Shown here: positions 23,001-32,094 of the stretch, piece after piece
How positions within the stretch are numbered: position 1 is the stretch's first letter
Layout: every line of letters begins with the position of its first letter
Assembly: GCA_032768795.1 (NCBI GenBank)
Contig: CP136492.1
Coordinates: 2,604,001 to 2,668,000, forward strand
DNA length: 64,000 nt
Direction of reading: 5' to 3'
From: Tremella fuciformis
Lineage: Eukaryota; Basidiomycota; Tremellomycetes; Tremellales; Tremellaceae
The notes under the pieces: generated by a model
Seen by the model: the letters and a program-made list of their open reading frames with translations, nothing else
Told to the model about the DNA's origin: nothing
Databases searched by the model: none
Position numbers and translations under genes: made by a program

Positions 23001-24875
23001 TCAATGTCCGCAAATCCTATATTCTTATTGCTCACTCACTGTACCAAAGACTCCTTTTTTGAAAATTTCATTCTGTAATGCGCCTAACTTGAGTCGGAAG
23101 ACTCGTGCAACAATATCTGGTCGATCTTGAGCGGTCTGGCCCGTTTCCAAAGCGGATTGGATATCGTCCCACAGAGGATTGCAAGTCATCGTTATGAAGA
23201 GGTCGGGCTTTGTAGAATCGGCAACAATAGCCATTGCGTCTTGATATAAGGCATGCATCTGCCTGGGTGATCCGGCAAAGGTGGAAGGTAGGATCACCCG
23301 TTGTCCAATGTCTGTAGGGTGCATCCCGATGTCCACTGCATCCATCACGCCCGCATAAGAATCTGCTCGAAGTGTGTCTTGATTGTTCCGTATGAATCGC
23401 AACCGATTTGTCTCTGTTTGAGCCCAAAAGTCCACCAAGTACTCCTGAAACAATCGTCCGCAGTACAATATTGTATTGAAACAGGTCGCCCGCTTGAACA
23501 TGTAATATGACGCAAACTGGGCTTGGGAGACCCGTGTTGATCCAGCTCGGCCAGTACGCACCACTTGATCATCCCCATTATCATCACCGCCATCACCACC
23601 ATCAATGCCATCGCCGCCGTCAAACTGCTCATTATTTTCGTTTGCTCCAGTGTTGTGTGCATCATTCGTGTTGTTTCCAGGAAGTGGTTGGCCTGCAAGA
23701 GGGATTCCAGGGTGCCAGCCAGGTTCACCGTAAGGGAACATGAGAGTGAAGTGGAGGGGCATGAAACTTGAATGCAGCTCAGACATGCGCTGCGGGATAC
23801 CACTGCCTCGTAGGTGAACAATAATCTCTCGACCTGCCGACTGTTCATCTTCATTCCCCACATAAAGACAGGCCACCTCTTGCGCTGTCGGCCGATTGTA
23901 TGTTCGAGGGTCACGGTTCTTTGGATCCAGCAGTGACAATGTGCGATCGATTATGGTGCCATTCACGTCGTTGTGCCGCTCCTTGAAAGTAGTGAAAGCG
24001 GCATAGTATGGGTTCTCTCGTCGAATCATTTGCTCCAATTTGACCAACATTGATGTTTCAATCCGCGCAAAATGATGCTGCTGCCGAATGGATGCTCGCT
24101 CCATGGGATCCTCTGCCGTGAAATACACCTGAGCAAACTTGGGTTGATCACCAATAGGTGGCAGAATCGACCCAAGCAGGTGATAGCAACGTCCTTTAAT
24201 CTTATATGTGTACACCCCCAACTGGCCGGCCACGGATTCGTCCTGCGTGCACCCAGTTGATGTAAACGCAAGGGCATTGTTATAGTTCCGCATGAATAAG
24301 CGTCGAGTCTTGCCCACTTGTCTCGTCAGCTCAGCCAAAATGTAATCAGTCCTAACGTACCCCCACTTTGATCTGTTAAAAGTTCTCGTAGCTCCAATGG
24401 GGGATCTAATGGTTGAGGAAGAACCACCGCCCCATTTGTGCAGCATTGAGAGAATCTGGGGGAGGCCACCGTAGAATGCTCTCCCCCTGGTGCTCGTCCA
24501 ACCGAGCGCTCATCTTTCCAGTGCAATGCACCACATTTGACGCATTGAATGTCACAACTCCCAAGGCTATGGGGTGTCCATGACGTACTGTATGGCTGTA
24601 GTGCCTTCTTCGGGACTCTTCAGTTGTCAGCAGTGAAATCTAGACGTGCTATTGTCAACCCACACGTGCCCTTCTCTGTCTCTTCTCATTTGTTGCGCTG
24701 TTTGCCGCCTATTTTGTTCGGGTTGTTCCATTGCAATGGGGAGTCCGATAGGACTGTGAATAACGGGGAAATCCAACGTAAACTGCAATTGATAGGCCAA
24801 GATTTGTGTAAGGGGGACTTTTTCAGTCCGGCACTCCCTTACATAGGTGGCAGGGAGGTCCCTGTGCCAAAACAT
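20041..24875 (-). CDS. Helitron Rep-helicase (HUH nuclease + Pif1-like helicase)
   Basis: Rolling-circle transposase. Six exons (24646-24875, 24361-24617, 23040-24316, 22435-22993, 21334-22389, 20041-21287) sum to 1,542 codons including the stop. The N-terminal zinc-type segment has DIQCVKCGALHW and a CC motif. The Helitron N domain contains HHFARIETSML. The Rep nuclease has FQKRGLPHCH (HUH) and the paired tyrosines in VKYLFKYVYKG. The helicase has Walker A GPGGCGKTF, Walker B IVWDEAPM, GDFRQ and a C-terminal TINKAQGQS block. All catalytic motifs I looked for are present and no stop interrupts the spliced frame, so the copy may be autonomous. Intron 24618-24645 is only 28 nt and is the weakest join. 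Confidence 0.88.
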
Positions 24876-25026
24876 GTATCTTAAAAAAACAGTACAACGA
24901 AAAATGGGACAAAAACGAAAAAAAAATGGTTTTCCCAGCCAAAATGGGATTTTTGGGGGATTTTGGCCGACGAATCGTCCGGTTCAAAATAGGTGTTTTT
25001 GGCAGTTTTGCTCTCGGGGCTCAAAA

Positions 25027-25970
25027 GACGTAGCCCCGGTCGACCCGATTTCGGGACTGGTCTCGGGACTTGTGTCGGGTCAACGGTCGGCCGGGAAAAC
25101 GGCTCGAAAGTTCCGAGACCCGACGATTTTTGAGCGACCGAGCCTCCCCGAGCCGTCCCGAGCCGAGACGGTGATGTGCTGGGGGCTCTGGTCGGAAAAC
25201 GTTTTCGGCTGAGGACGTAGCCCCGGTCGACCCGAGCCCGGGACTGGTCTCGAGACTCGTGTCGGGTCAACGGTCGGCCGGGAAAACGGCTCGAAAGTTC
25301 CGAGACCCGACGATTTTTGAGCGACCGAGCCTCCCCGAGCCGTCCCGAGCCGAGACGGTGACGTGCTGGGGGCTCTGGTCGGAAAACGTTTTCGGCCGAG
25401 GACGTAGCCCCGGTCGACCCGAGCCCGGGACTGGTCTCGAGACTCGTGTCGGGTCAACGGTCGGCCGGGAAAACGGCTCGAAAGTTCCGAGACCCAACGA
25501 TTTTTGAGCGACCGAGCCTCCCCGAGCCGTCCCGAGCCGAGACGGTGACGTGCTGGGGGCTCTGGTCGGAAAACGTTTTCGGCCGAGGACGTAGCCCCGG
25601 TCGACCCGAGCTCGGGACTGGTCTCGAGACTCGTGTCGGGTCAACGGTCGGGCGGGAAAACGGCTCGGAAGTTCCGAGACCCGACGATTTTTGAGCGACC
25701 GAGCCTCCCCGAGCCGTCCCGAGCCGAGACGGTGACGTGCTGGGGGCTCTGGTCCAAAAACGTTTTCGGCCGAGGACGTAGCCCCGGTCGACCCGAGCCC
25801 GGGACTGGTCTCGAGACTCGTGTCGGGTCAACGGTCGGCCAGGAAAACGGCTCGAAAGTTCCGAGACCCGACGATTTTCGAGCAGTCTATGTGCTGGGGG
25901 CTCTGCGTCGTTGGCTCGGGGAGCGGCGGAGACTTGAGATTTGGGTGCGGGTGGTGACGTGCTGGGGGCT
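25027..25970. repeat. Tandem repeat, 187-bp period, about five copies
   Basis: Copies start at 25027, 25214, 25401, 25588 and 25775 (gacgtagccccggtcgac), exactly 187 bp apart. The first copy is slightly diverged, the middle ones nearly identical, and the last decays after about 110 bp into related GC-rich sequence to about 26020. Each unit contains palindromes such as gtctcgagac. Long open frames across it on both strands are by-products of the periodicity. Confidence 0.92.
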
Positions 25971-26159
25971 CTGCTCGGAAATGACCGGTCGGCCGAGAGA
26001 CGTCTTGGGTCGGATCCGGTCGTAAGGGTAATCTCATTAGGAAAGCAGTGTAAGTGAGCCGTTTGGGTGGGCTAATGTGATTAGTGAAGCCGGCTCAGAT
26101 GCCACGTGGTTGCCACATGGTTTGTCTATCGTGTTCTTTTATTATAGTAGATGAAATCG

Positions 26160-26202
26160 CTCGGCTAAGTTATGTGATTCGCCTCAAGTCAACTTAGCCG
26201 AG
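26160..26202. repeat. 12-bp inverted repeat with 19-nt loop
   Basis: CTCGGCTAAGTT (26160-26171) and AACTTAGCCGAG (26191-26202) can form a perfect stem. It lies in host DNA just right of the Helitron and 51 bp beyond the carboxylesterase stop codon, so it could be a 3'-end structure or the remnant of a small foldback element. Confidence 0.6.
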
Positions 26203-26252
26203 TGAATACGCGACGCTACGAGTATCGCTACGAGGGCCCCCCGGTCCGGTTC

Positions 26253-27944
26253 TTAGAAGTATAGCTGGGCGTTCAGGTACCCCTTCCAAAAGTCCACAGC
26301 TTCAGGACTGGCCAATTCGACATGGCTCCAGTCGCCCCCCAATCTCTGAAGCTTGCCGCCGGTATTCATCGCCCGCCAATCCTCGTTTCCCACATGGCCG
26401 GGGCGACCCGTCTTGATGAACTCGGCCCAGATACCGGACATGCGCTCCCCCATGGCCCGATCAGCCTCCGTCCATGGCCTGTCAGTGTTCGAAATAACGC
26501 TGTTGAAAGTGTAAGGAAACTCCGAGCCGTGGAATGCGCCAGTCACTGGTCCTTTGTTGAGTGTGTACCCAGGCGTCTTAGGCGCGGTAAAGTCTGGTTC
26601 CCAGCCAAACCACCGAGGCGGGGCGTGAGAGAAGTAGTACGCGAAGACGGGAGCTTTGTGCTTGCCATTCGAAGCAATGGACTCGGCCCATAAGGCGATG
26701 CTGACGCGCGTGTGGTCGCGCACAGATTTGTTCCACGAACGTAGGGGACCTTCGCCGGGCTTATCGTCCTCAACGGGGTAAAGCTGGTACCATCTGTCCA
26801 CCAGCTCTTGGCTACCTTTTGAGTGGGATTGGTCTGGACCAAGACGCTGTGTCACGGAGTCGTGCAGATCTTTCACGGTGAATCGTGGCTCGTTGTAAAT
26901 CCCTGCCTCGTCCTCGTTGTGACCCGCGAGTATGGGGATATCGTGATGGAGGTTTTCCTCGAAGATCTTGCCGTAACGCTTCGGGATGATCCAGCCGTCT
27001 CGAATCAATCTCCAGGCTGGAGGTCCTCCCCAAACTTTGGAGTCTCGACGAGGCCCCACCTCAATGATCTTGTCCATATCATTCCACTTGCGCAGCTCTT
27101 CCACGGATGAGAGGCCAAGCTCCGCAAGCAGATCGATTCCCTCCTGCTCGGCGGCTTCCATGGTCCGGTACGAAGGGGCAGCCGCGGCAAGAGTCGGCTC
27201 GCGGGCATATCGTGGTCCCGACTGAATGATGACCTTGTGTACCAGACCCTTGGTCAATGGCGAGAGCAGTACCGTTTGCGTCATTGCAGAACCACCAGAC
27301 TGCCCGCCCACGGTGACCCTTTCCGGGTCTCCGCCGAACGAAACGATATTGTGTCGCACCCAGTGCAGCACCTGGATCGCGTCAAGCATGCCATACATCC
27401 CAGATGTGCCGGATGAGGACTCTTTGCTCAGATCGGGGTGAGCGAAGAAGCCGAACATATCTACTGGCGTCAGCTGCCGTCCACGCAGGTACAAGGGGGC
27501 TCTCTTACGCAGTCTGTAGTTGGGCACTACGACGATAACGCCGTGTCTCGCCAAGCCAGTCGCTTCAAAGTTCGGATCAGACCCAGCACCTTCCCGAAAT
27601 CCACCTCCATGCAGCCAGACGAATACCGGAAGACGGCCGGTATCTGCTCGCGGCTGGTACACATTCAGATACAGACAATCCTCGCTCTGCGGCTGACCGG
27701 CAAGGGCAGCTGGCCCCCACTTGGGGTCTGGCATCGCCTGTGGACATACCGGGCCAAAGTGATCGCATATCAGAGTGCCCGCCCAGGGCACAACTGGCTG
27801 AGGCGGTCGAAACCGATTCTCACCGATTGGCGGCGCGGCATACGGAATCCCCAAATACCGGGTGACGGAGCCATCAAAGGGTGACGGATGACCTTGGACG
27901 TGACCTCCGTCAACGAGGACAGTCGAGACTGCGGCTGTTGTCAT
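26253..27944 (-). CDS. Type-B carboxylesterase/lipase
   Basis: Alpha/beta hydrolase of the COesterase family, hydrolysing carboxylic esters. Two exons give 547 residues. The catalytic Ser lies in GGQSGGSA, the Glu in GHNEDEAG and the His in FHGSEFPYTF; the oxyanion HGGGF and the EDCLYLNVY signature are also present. An unspliced reading inserts 16 residues between NYRL and FGFFAHPDL; these correspond to a stop-free 48-nt intron at 27461-27508 whose removal restores the family sequence. I prefer Met at 27944 (MTTAAVS); an upstream in-frame Met lies at 27986. No convincing signal peptide is visible, so it may be intracellular. Confidence 0.9.
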   Translation of the reverse strand: MTTAAVSTVLVDGGHVQGHPSPFDGSVTRYLGIPYAAPPIGENRFRPPQPVVPWAGTLICDHFGPVCPQAMPDPKWGPAALAGQPQSEDCLYLNVYQPRADTGRLPVFVWLHGGGFREGAGSDPNFEATGLARHGVIVVVPNYRLRKRAPLYLRGRQLTPVDMFGFFAHPDLSKESSSGTSGMYGMLDAIQVLHWVRHNIVSFGGDPERVTVGGQSGGSAMTQTVLLSPLTKGLVHKVIIQSGPRYAREPTLAAAAPSYRTMEAAEQEGIDLLAELGLSSVEELRKWNDMDKIIEVGPRRDSKVWGGPPAWRLIRDGWIIPKRYGKIFEENLHHDIPILAGHNEDEAGIYNEPRFTVKDLHDSVTQRLGPDQSHSKGSQELVDRWYQLYPVEDDKPGEGPLRSWNKSVRDHTRVSIALWAESIASNGKHKAPVFAYYFSHAPPRWFGWEPDFTAPKTPGYTLNKGPVTGAFHGSEFPYTFNSVISNTDRPWTEADRAMGERMSGIWAEFIKTGRPGHVGNEDWRAMNTGGKLQRLGGDWSHVELASPEAVDFWKGYLNAQLYF

Positions 27945-28535
27945 GCTGCGTGGTGACGATGCTGTGAGTGCGCCAGGGAGCTCCAAACAGATTGATGTAC
28001 AAGATCATTCACGGGATACGGTATGCGATACGCAGACGGATCGTCGTAGCGCGGCAAGTTTGCCGAGCGGTGTGGTCGGACCGAGCGTCCAGGCGACTCG
28101 GTCTGCACGGGTGAGCCCTATGCGCGACCTCGTGAGTGACTTTGCTTGGTGTTCCTAGGGTCAGGATCTACTTCATGTCTCCTTCAGGGGAAAGAACTCT
28201 CGTTATTCACCGTCGCGGTCCCATGCTCTCTGCCTGTGATGGGTAAGTAGCTTGGAGATGCACTTCGCGAGAAGGCTCCTCTTGTGTCTCTTCCGCAGCA
28301 GATTCCTCAGAATCATTATCCCAATGCATGACTCCGCTTGATCGACCGAGTGTTGAACAAGTGGAGGCAAAGCAACTTCTGTACTCGTAGACCCGTATTG
28401 CATGCGTCTCGCCCTGTACCTGCTCCAATTCATATGTATAAAGACTCTTTGACTAGATCAAACCGTCTGACAATCATTTCGTCCCTTCGCATTTCTTTGT
28501 TGTCCACTGGTCCTTGACCAATTCGGCGCCAACCA
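27945..28535. other. Intergenic region upstream of the carboxylesterase
   Basis: 591 bp between the esterase start and the sugar transporter stop, both on the minus strand. No gene or repeat recognised. Confidence 0.5.
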
Positions 28536-30455
28536 TCACACATTCTCAGAGTGCTGAACCTCCTCTTTGGCCATCGCGAGTGCCGGGTCGTGCACATAGG
28601 TCGTCTCCTCGAAAACGTCGATCTTGGCCTTGCGCCACTTGCGCGGATGCAGGTTGGACTCTTCGAACAAATAGTCGATTTCGCGGAAAGTTCTCCCCTT
28701 GGTTTCCGGTAGACGGAAGATGCACCAGATCCAGATAAGACAGTTCGTGCCCGCCTGCCATGGTGTCAGGAATGTCTCACCATCGAGGAGACAAGGGGCT
28801 CACAAACATGAAGGCCGTCTTAGCGCCGAGGTTCCACTCGCCCTCAGTGAGCATGTACGGGATGAGCACGTTGGCAACAATGCCCGAGAGGTTGAATGCC
28901 ACGCGGGAAAGCGAGATCATTTTGGCTCGGAGCTTGACTGAGGGGATCTCTCCCTGCATGGTCAGGGACCTTCAACTCACGAGTGGCCATGGGCACTCAC
29001 GATGATAGTATAAGACGTTGGAGCGATAGTAGCAATGTAGATGACGCTGGATACGGTGAGCAGACTGCCGATGGCATTGGACACGGTGGTCGTTTGCTTC
29101 AGGCAGCCAAGGATGCCGATGGCGAAGAGGAAAACATCGGTCGCCATCATGCCACATGTGAACAGGGTTGCGCGACCAAACTTGGTCATCAACCATACGC
29201 ACAGCAGGCCGAACGTGAGATATTGTGAGTTGAGAACGAGGTTGAGGTCGAACGCGCCGTCCTCCGACAGCCCGGCTTGCTCAAGGAACTGCACGGTCTG
29301 AACATTGATTCCGTTACCGCCCCAAGTCTGAGACATCTGCACAATGCAAACCTGCTAATTAGCTCCTATAGGTCGACGGAGCATGGTCAAAGGCTGACAA
29401 TTTCGGTCCGCCAGAGGTTCTTTCCCTTGAAACACTCTGCGTAGCTGCTCGAAGAGTTGATTTGCGCTTCCATCTTCTGCGTGTAATCGATGAGCGCGAT
29501 GATTTGCTCAATCTCTTCCGCGGTGGTGTCCTTGTTGCGTACCCGACGAAGAACGGCTCGCGCTTGATCTAGTCGACCCTTGCGCACCAGGAAGTATGGT
29601 GATTCAGGGGCAAATACGAAGCAGGTGAGCAAGGGCAAGACCCAGACAAACTGAATCAGGAATGGGACGCGCCATGCTAGACCGTTAGCACAAAGCAGTA
29701 GCGCTCGGTACAATTCACCCCACTGGCCCGCGAGATTGAGGCAGGCGCGGTTGATCAGTGATCCGATGAAAAAGCCGAGACCCCAGCAGATGCCGATCCA
29801 GGCGGTGACGAATGGGCGGAGACACGTCGGAACCATTTCCGTGGAGTAGGCAATGCAGCCAGTTTGGAAGGCGCCCCAGGGGATACCTGACACGATGAGC
29901 TCTCTGGGACCACGAGTAAGGGTCGTACGCACCGCAGATGACCATTGCTGCCACCATCATAGCGAGGTTTTTGGCGAACGCAAAGATGAACAATCCGCCG
30001 GAGAGGAAGATCATCATACCCGTCAAGATGGGCTTCCAGCCGTAACGATCCGCGAGGAATCCAGTCATCGAGAGGCCGATGAGCTCACCCATGGTCAGGG
30101 CTTGCTGTATTCCCGATTGCCATCGAGCGGGAATCTCAAGAACACCCTTGTCGATCACACCAAACTGCTCTTTGAACTGCAGTTGGCCGTAAAAGGTCGT
30201 GGTCTGCTGTAAGAACGCGTCCACTGTCTGAGGGGATAGACGCACCGCCGTAGCATCACAGGCTTGCATCGTCAGGGTGAACGAGAAGATACAGGCCCAG
30301 AAGACTGCCTGTTTGTACTTTCGCACCGCTTGCCACCATGTAAGCGCATGATCGGCCTCGTTTGCGGCGTGTGCGCGGTGGAGGAGCTGCGTGTCGTATG
30401 CGACCTCGGCCGGGTCTGGTTGGAAGTCCTTGACATCTTTGTCGACTGCGGACAT
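28536..30455 (-). CDS. Sugar transporter, MFS hexose/maltose type
   Basis: Twelve-helix plasma-membrane sugar porter. Six exons (30246-30455, 29933-30203, 29399-29886, 29001-29336, 28804-28953, 28536-28754) sum to 557 residues. Typical blocks are FYGQLQFKEQFG after helix 1, ADRYGWKP between helices 2 and 3, PESPYFLVRKGR after helix 6, and FRLPETKGRTFREIDYLFE at the C-terminus. Intron 30204-30245 is 42 nt and stop-free, recognised because the family sequence continues across it. Close in sequence style to fungal alpha-glucoside and general sugar porters. It is divergent from the plus-strand esterase, 414 bp apart. The substrate is not readable. Confidence 0.9.
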
Positions 30456-30869
30456 CCTGGTATTGCAAGACTTCAGGAGGACTTGCTGATATACGGGGAA
30501 CGAGGAGGAAGATGTGTGAGTAGAAATCTCTGCCCTAGGGCTGGTGTCGCAAAAGAGCGGGCGGCGGAAACATATGTAGGCGGGGTAGCTGTGCGTCTGG
30601 TCGGCTTGGAGTGGCCGGGGCCCACACGACGAGAAGGAGTCGCTCCGGGAGCGAGTGGGCTCCAGGAAGGGCTCCAAGATCCCCTCAAGTGGTACTGCCC
30701 TGCGGGTGGGGACGGATGCTCCTATGCAGGCGAAACCGGAACTCGAGCCGAGAGAGCGAGGAATCCAGCCGAAGCGTGGGCTTTCGGCTATTAGGCATAC
30801 TGCACGCTGGGTCTACAAAGCGTTTGCGGAATGTGTTCGATGCAATGCTTCCACACCTGTCCTTCTGCC
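30456..30869. promoter_or_regulatory. Divergent intergenic region
   Basis: 414 bp between the sugar transporter (minus) and esterase (plus) start codons. No specific site identified. Confidence 0.4.
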
Positions 30870-31946
30870 ATGACGTCCAGCAACGGTAGCGACGAGTGTT
30901 ATCCGCCCATACCCCACTACCCGGGTAGGTGAACTTGACGGACAACTGTCCTCCTCGTCTGATTTTGCAGGTCGATGGGGTCCGCCAAAGTCTCTTCTCG
31001 AGGCGTATAACCACATGTGGATCGATTCGGACGTCTGGGCGCTCCCTGATGGTTTTGGCTACGAGCTCTACCCTCAGCCGTCACGCGGTACCGGGCTGGT
31101 CGGGTCCTACCTGTACGTGCTACCGCCTGGTTACGATGACGCGGATATCGATGGCCCGCGATACCCAGTGTTATACTGGCTGCATGGTGGTTTTTCGTGC
31201 TCTCGGCACGCCGAGTGGTCATTGCGTTTCTACCAGCGCAAGATGGAGCTGGGAAAGATGCCGAAGGTCATCATGATTGCTCCACAGGTAAGACATCGAA
31301 AACGCCCGTCAAGTGGCAATCGCTCAGCAAGCAGGCCCTGCCGAAAGGACGATGGATCAACAACTTTGACGGCTCTCGGCCTCTGGGCGACATCATGAGG
31401 AAGGATCTGGTCAACGCGATCGACGAGAGATATCGCACTATCCAGCATCCGTCTGCTCGATGGCTCGAGGGGCATTCGGCCGGAGGGTGTGTTTCCTCTA
31501 ATGTCTCCCCTAAACGAGCTGATTCCGGCAGATATGGAGCGTTCAGCCTCGGTTTCAAGTACCACGATATCTTTGGCGGTGCCATCTCCTCCCTGGCTGG
31601 ATCATTCCGGACTGAGCTCGCCCAGGAAGGCTACGAGATTGTGTACGACACGTACAATGGTTCGCAGGCCTTCTTCACGGCCAACCATGCCCTCACGCTG
31701 CTCGACAAGATCCTCCCGCAGATCCTCGATGAGAAACCCAAACTTCGTCTGCTGATCGGCGGCGAGGACATCCGGCTCAAAGAGGCTCACGAGCACATGT
31801 GGGCATCCCTAGACAAGCTTGGTGTTGAGTATGAGAAGGCCATTGTCCCTGGCGCTCCGCATACCGCTGAGCACGTCATTGGCGGTCTGAACAATGACGG
31901 TCTGCAGTTTTGGTGGGACGCCATGGCCAAGGTGGTCAAGGCATGA
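30870..31946 (+). CDS. Alpha/beta hydrolase, putative esterase (enterochelin/S-formylglutathione esterase-like fold)
   Basis: Four exons (30870-30924, 30971-31287, 31335-31486, 31532-31946) sum to 312 residues. The nucleophile elbow GHSAGG spans intron 31487-31531, the oxyanion segment is YWLHGGF, and a likely catalytic His lies in PGAPHTAEH near the end. The N-terminus (MTSSNGSDECYPP) lacks a secretion signal. The layout, a lid-free compact esterase with an APQ...RWINNFDG segment, matches the putative esterase family that includes feruloyl, siderophore and S-formylglutathione esterases. The ester substrate is unknown. It is divergent from a sugar transporter and convergent with a regulator. 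Confidence 0.85.
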
Positions 31947-32094
31947 TGTCCCGACGTGGGTTTTTAGATGAACATGCATGAGCATCGCATCGCACATCGG
32001 CCGCTATGCCATCATTCCCATCCAGTCCGTCGAATCCAGCATGAACAAGTCCTGCTCTGCGAAAGAGGTGAGAGAATGGTCTGGTTGCTGATGG

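Larger units (their letters stand above)
19855..26151 (-). mobile_element. Helitron, full length, 6,297 bp
   Basis: Read on the minus strand, the element starts TCTACTATAA at 26151 and ends CTAG at 19858-19855. A 19-nt palindrome, ACCCGTGAATTTCACGGGT, lies 7 nt before the CTAG. The flanking host bases are A on the 5' side (T at 26152 on the plus strand) and T on the 3' side (A at 19854), the A/T target typical of Helitrons, with no target duplication. Inside are a Rep-helicase gene with an open spliced frame and a 187-bp tandem array near the 5' end. The structural features and the coding gene agree, so the boundaries are well supported. Confidence 0.88.

Noticed and set aside
25080..26025. 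Series of 82-130 residue open frames on both strands
   Set aside because: They repeat with the 187-bp array and are by-products of its periodicity, with no family resemblance.
29650..29700. Possible 35-nt intron in the sugar transporter near GQWGEL
   Set aside because: Removing it would break the frame, and the retained residues form an acceptable loop.
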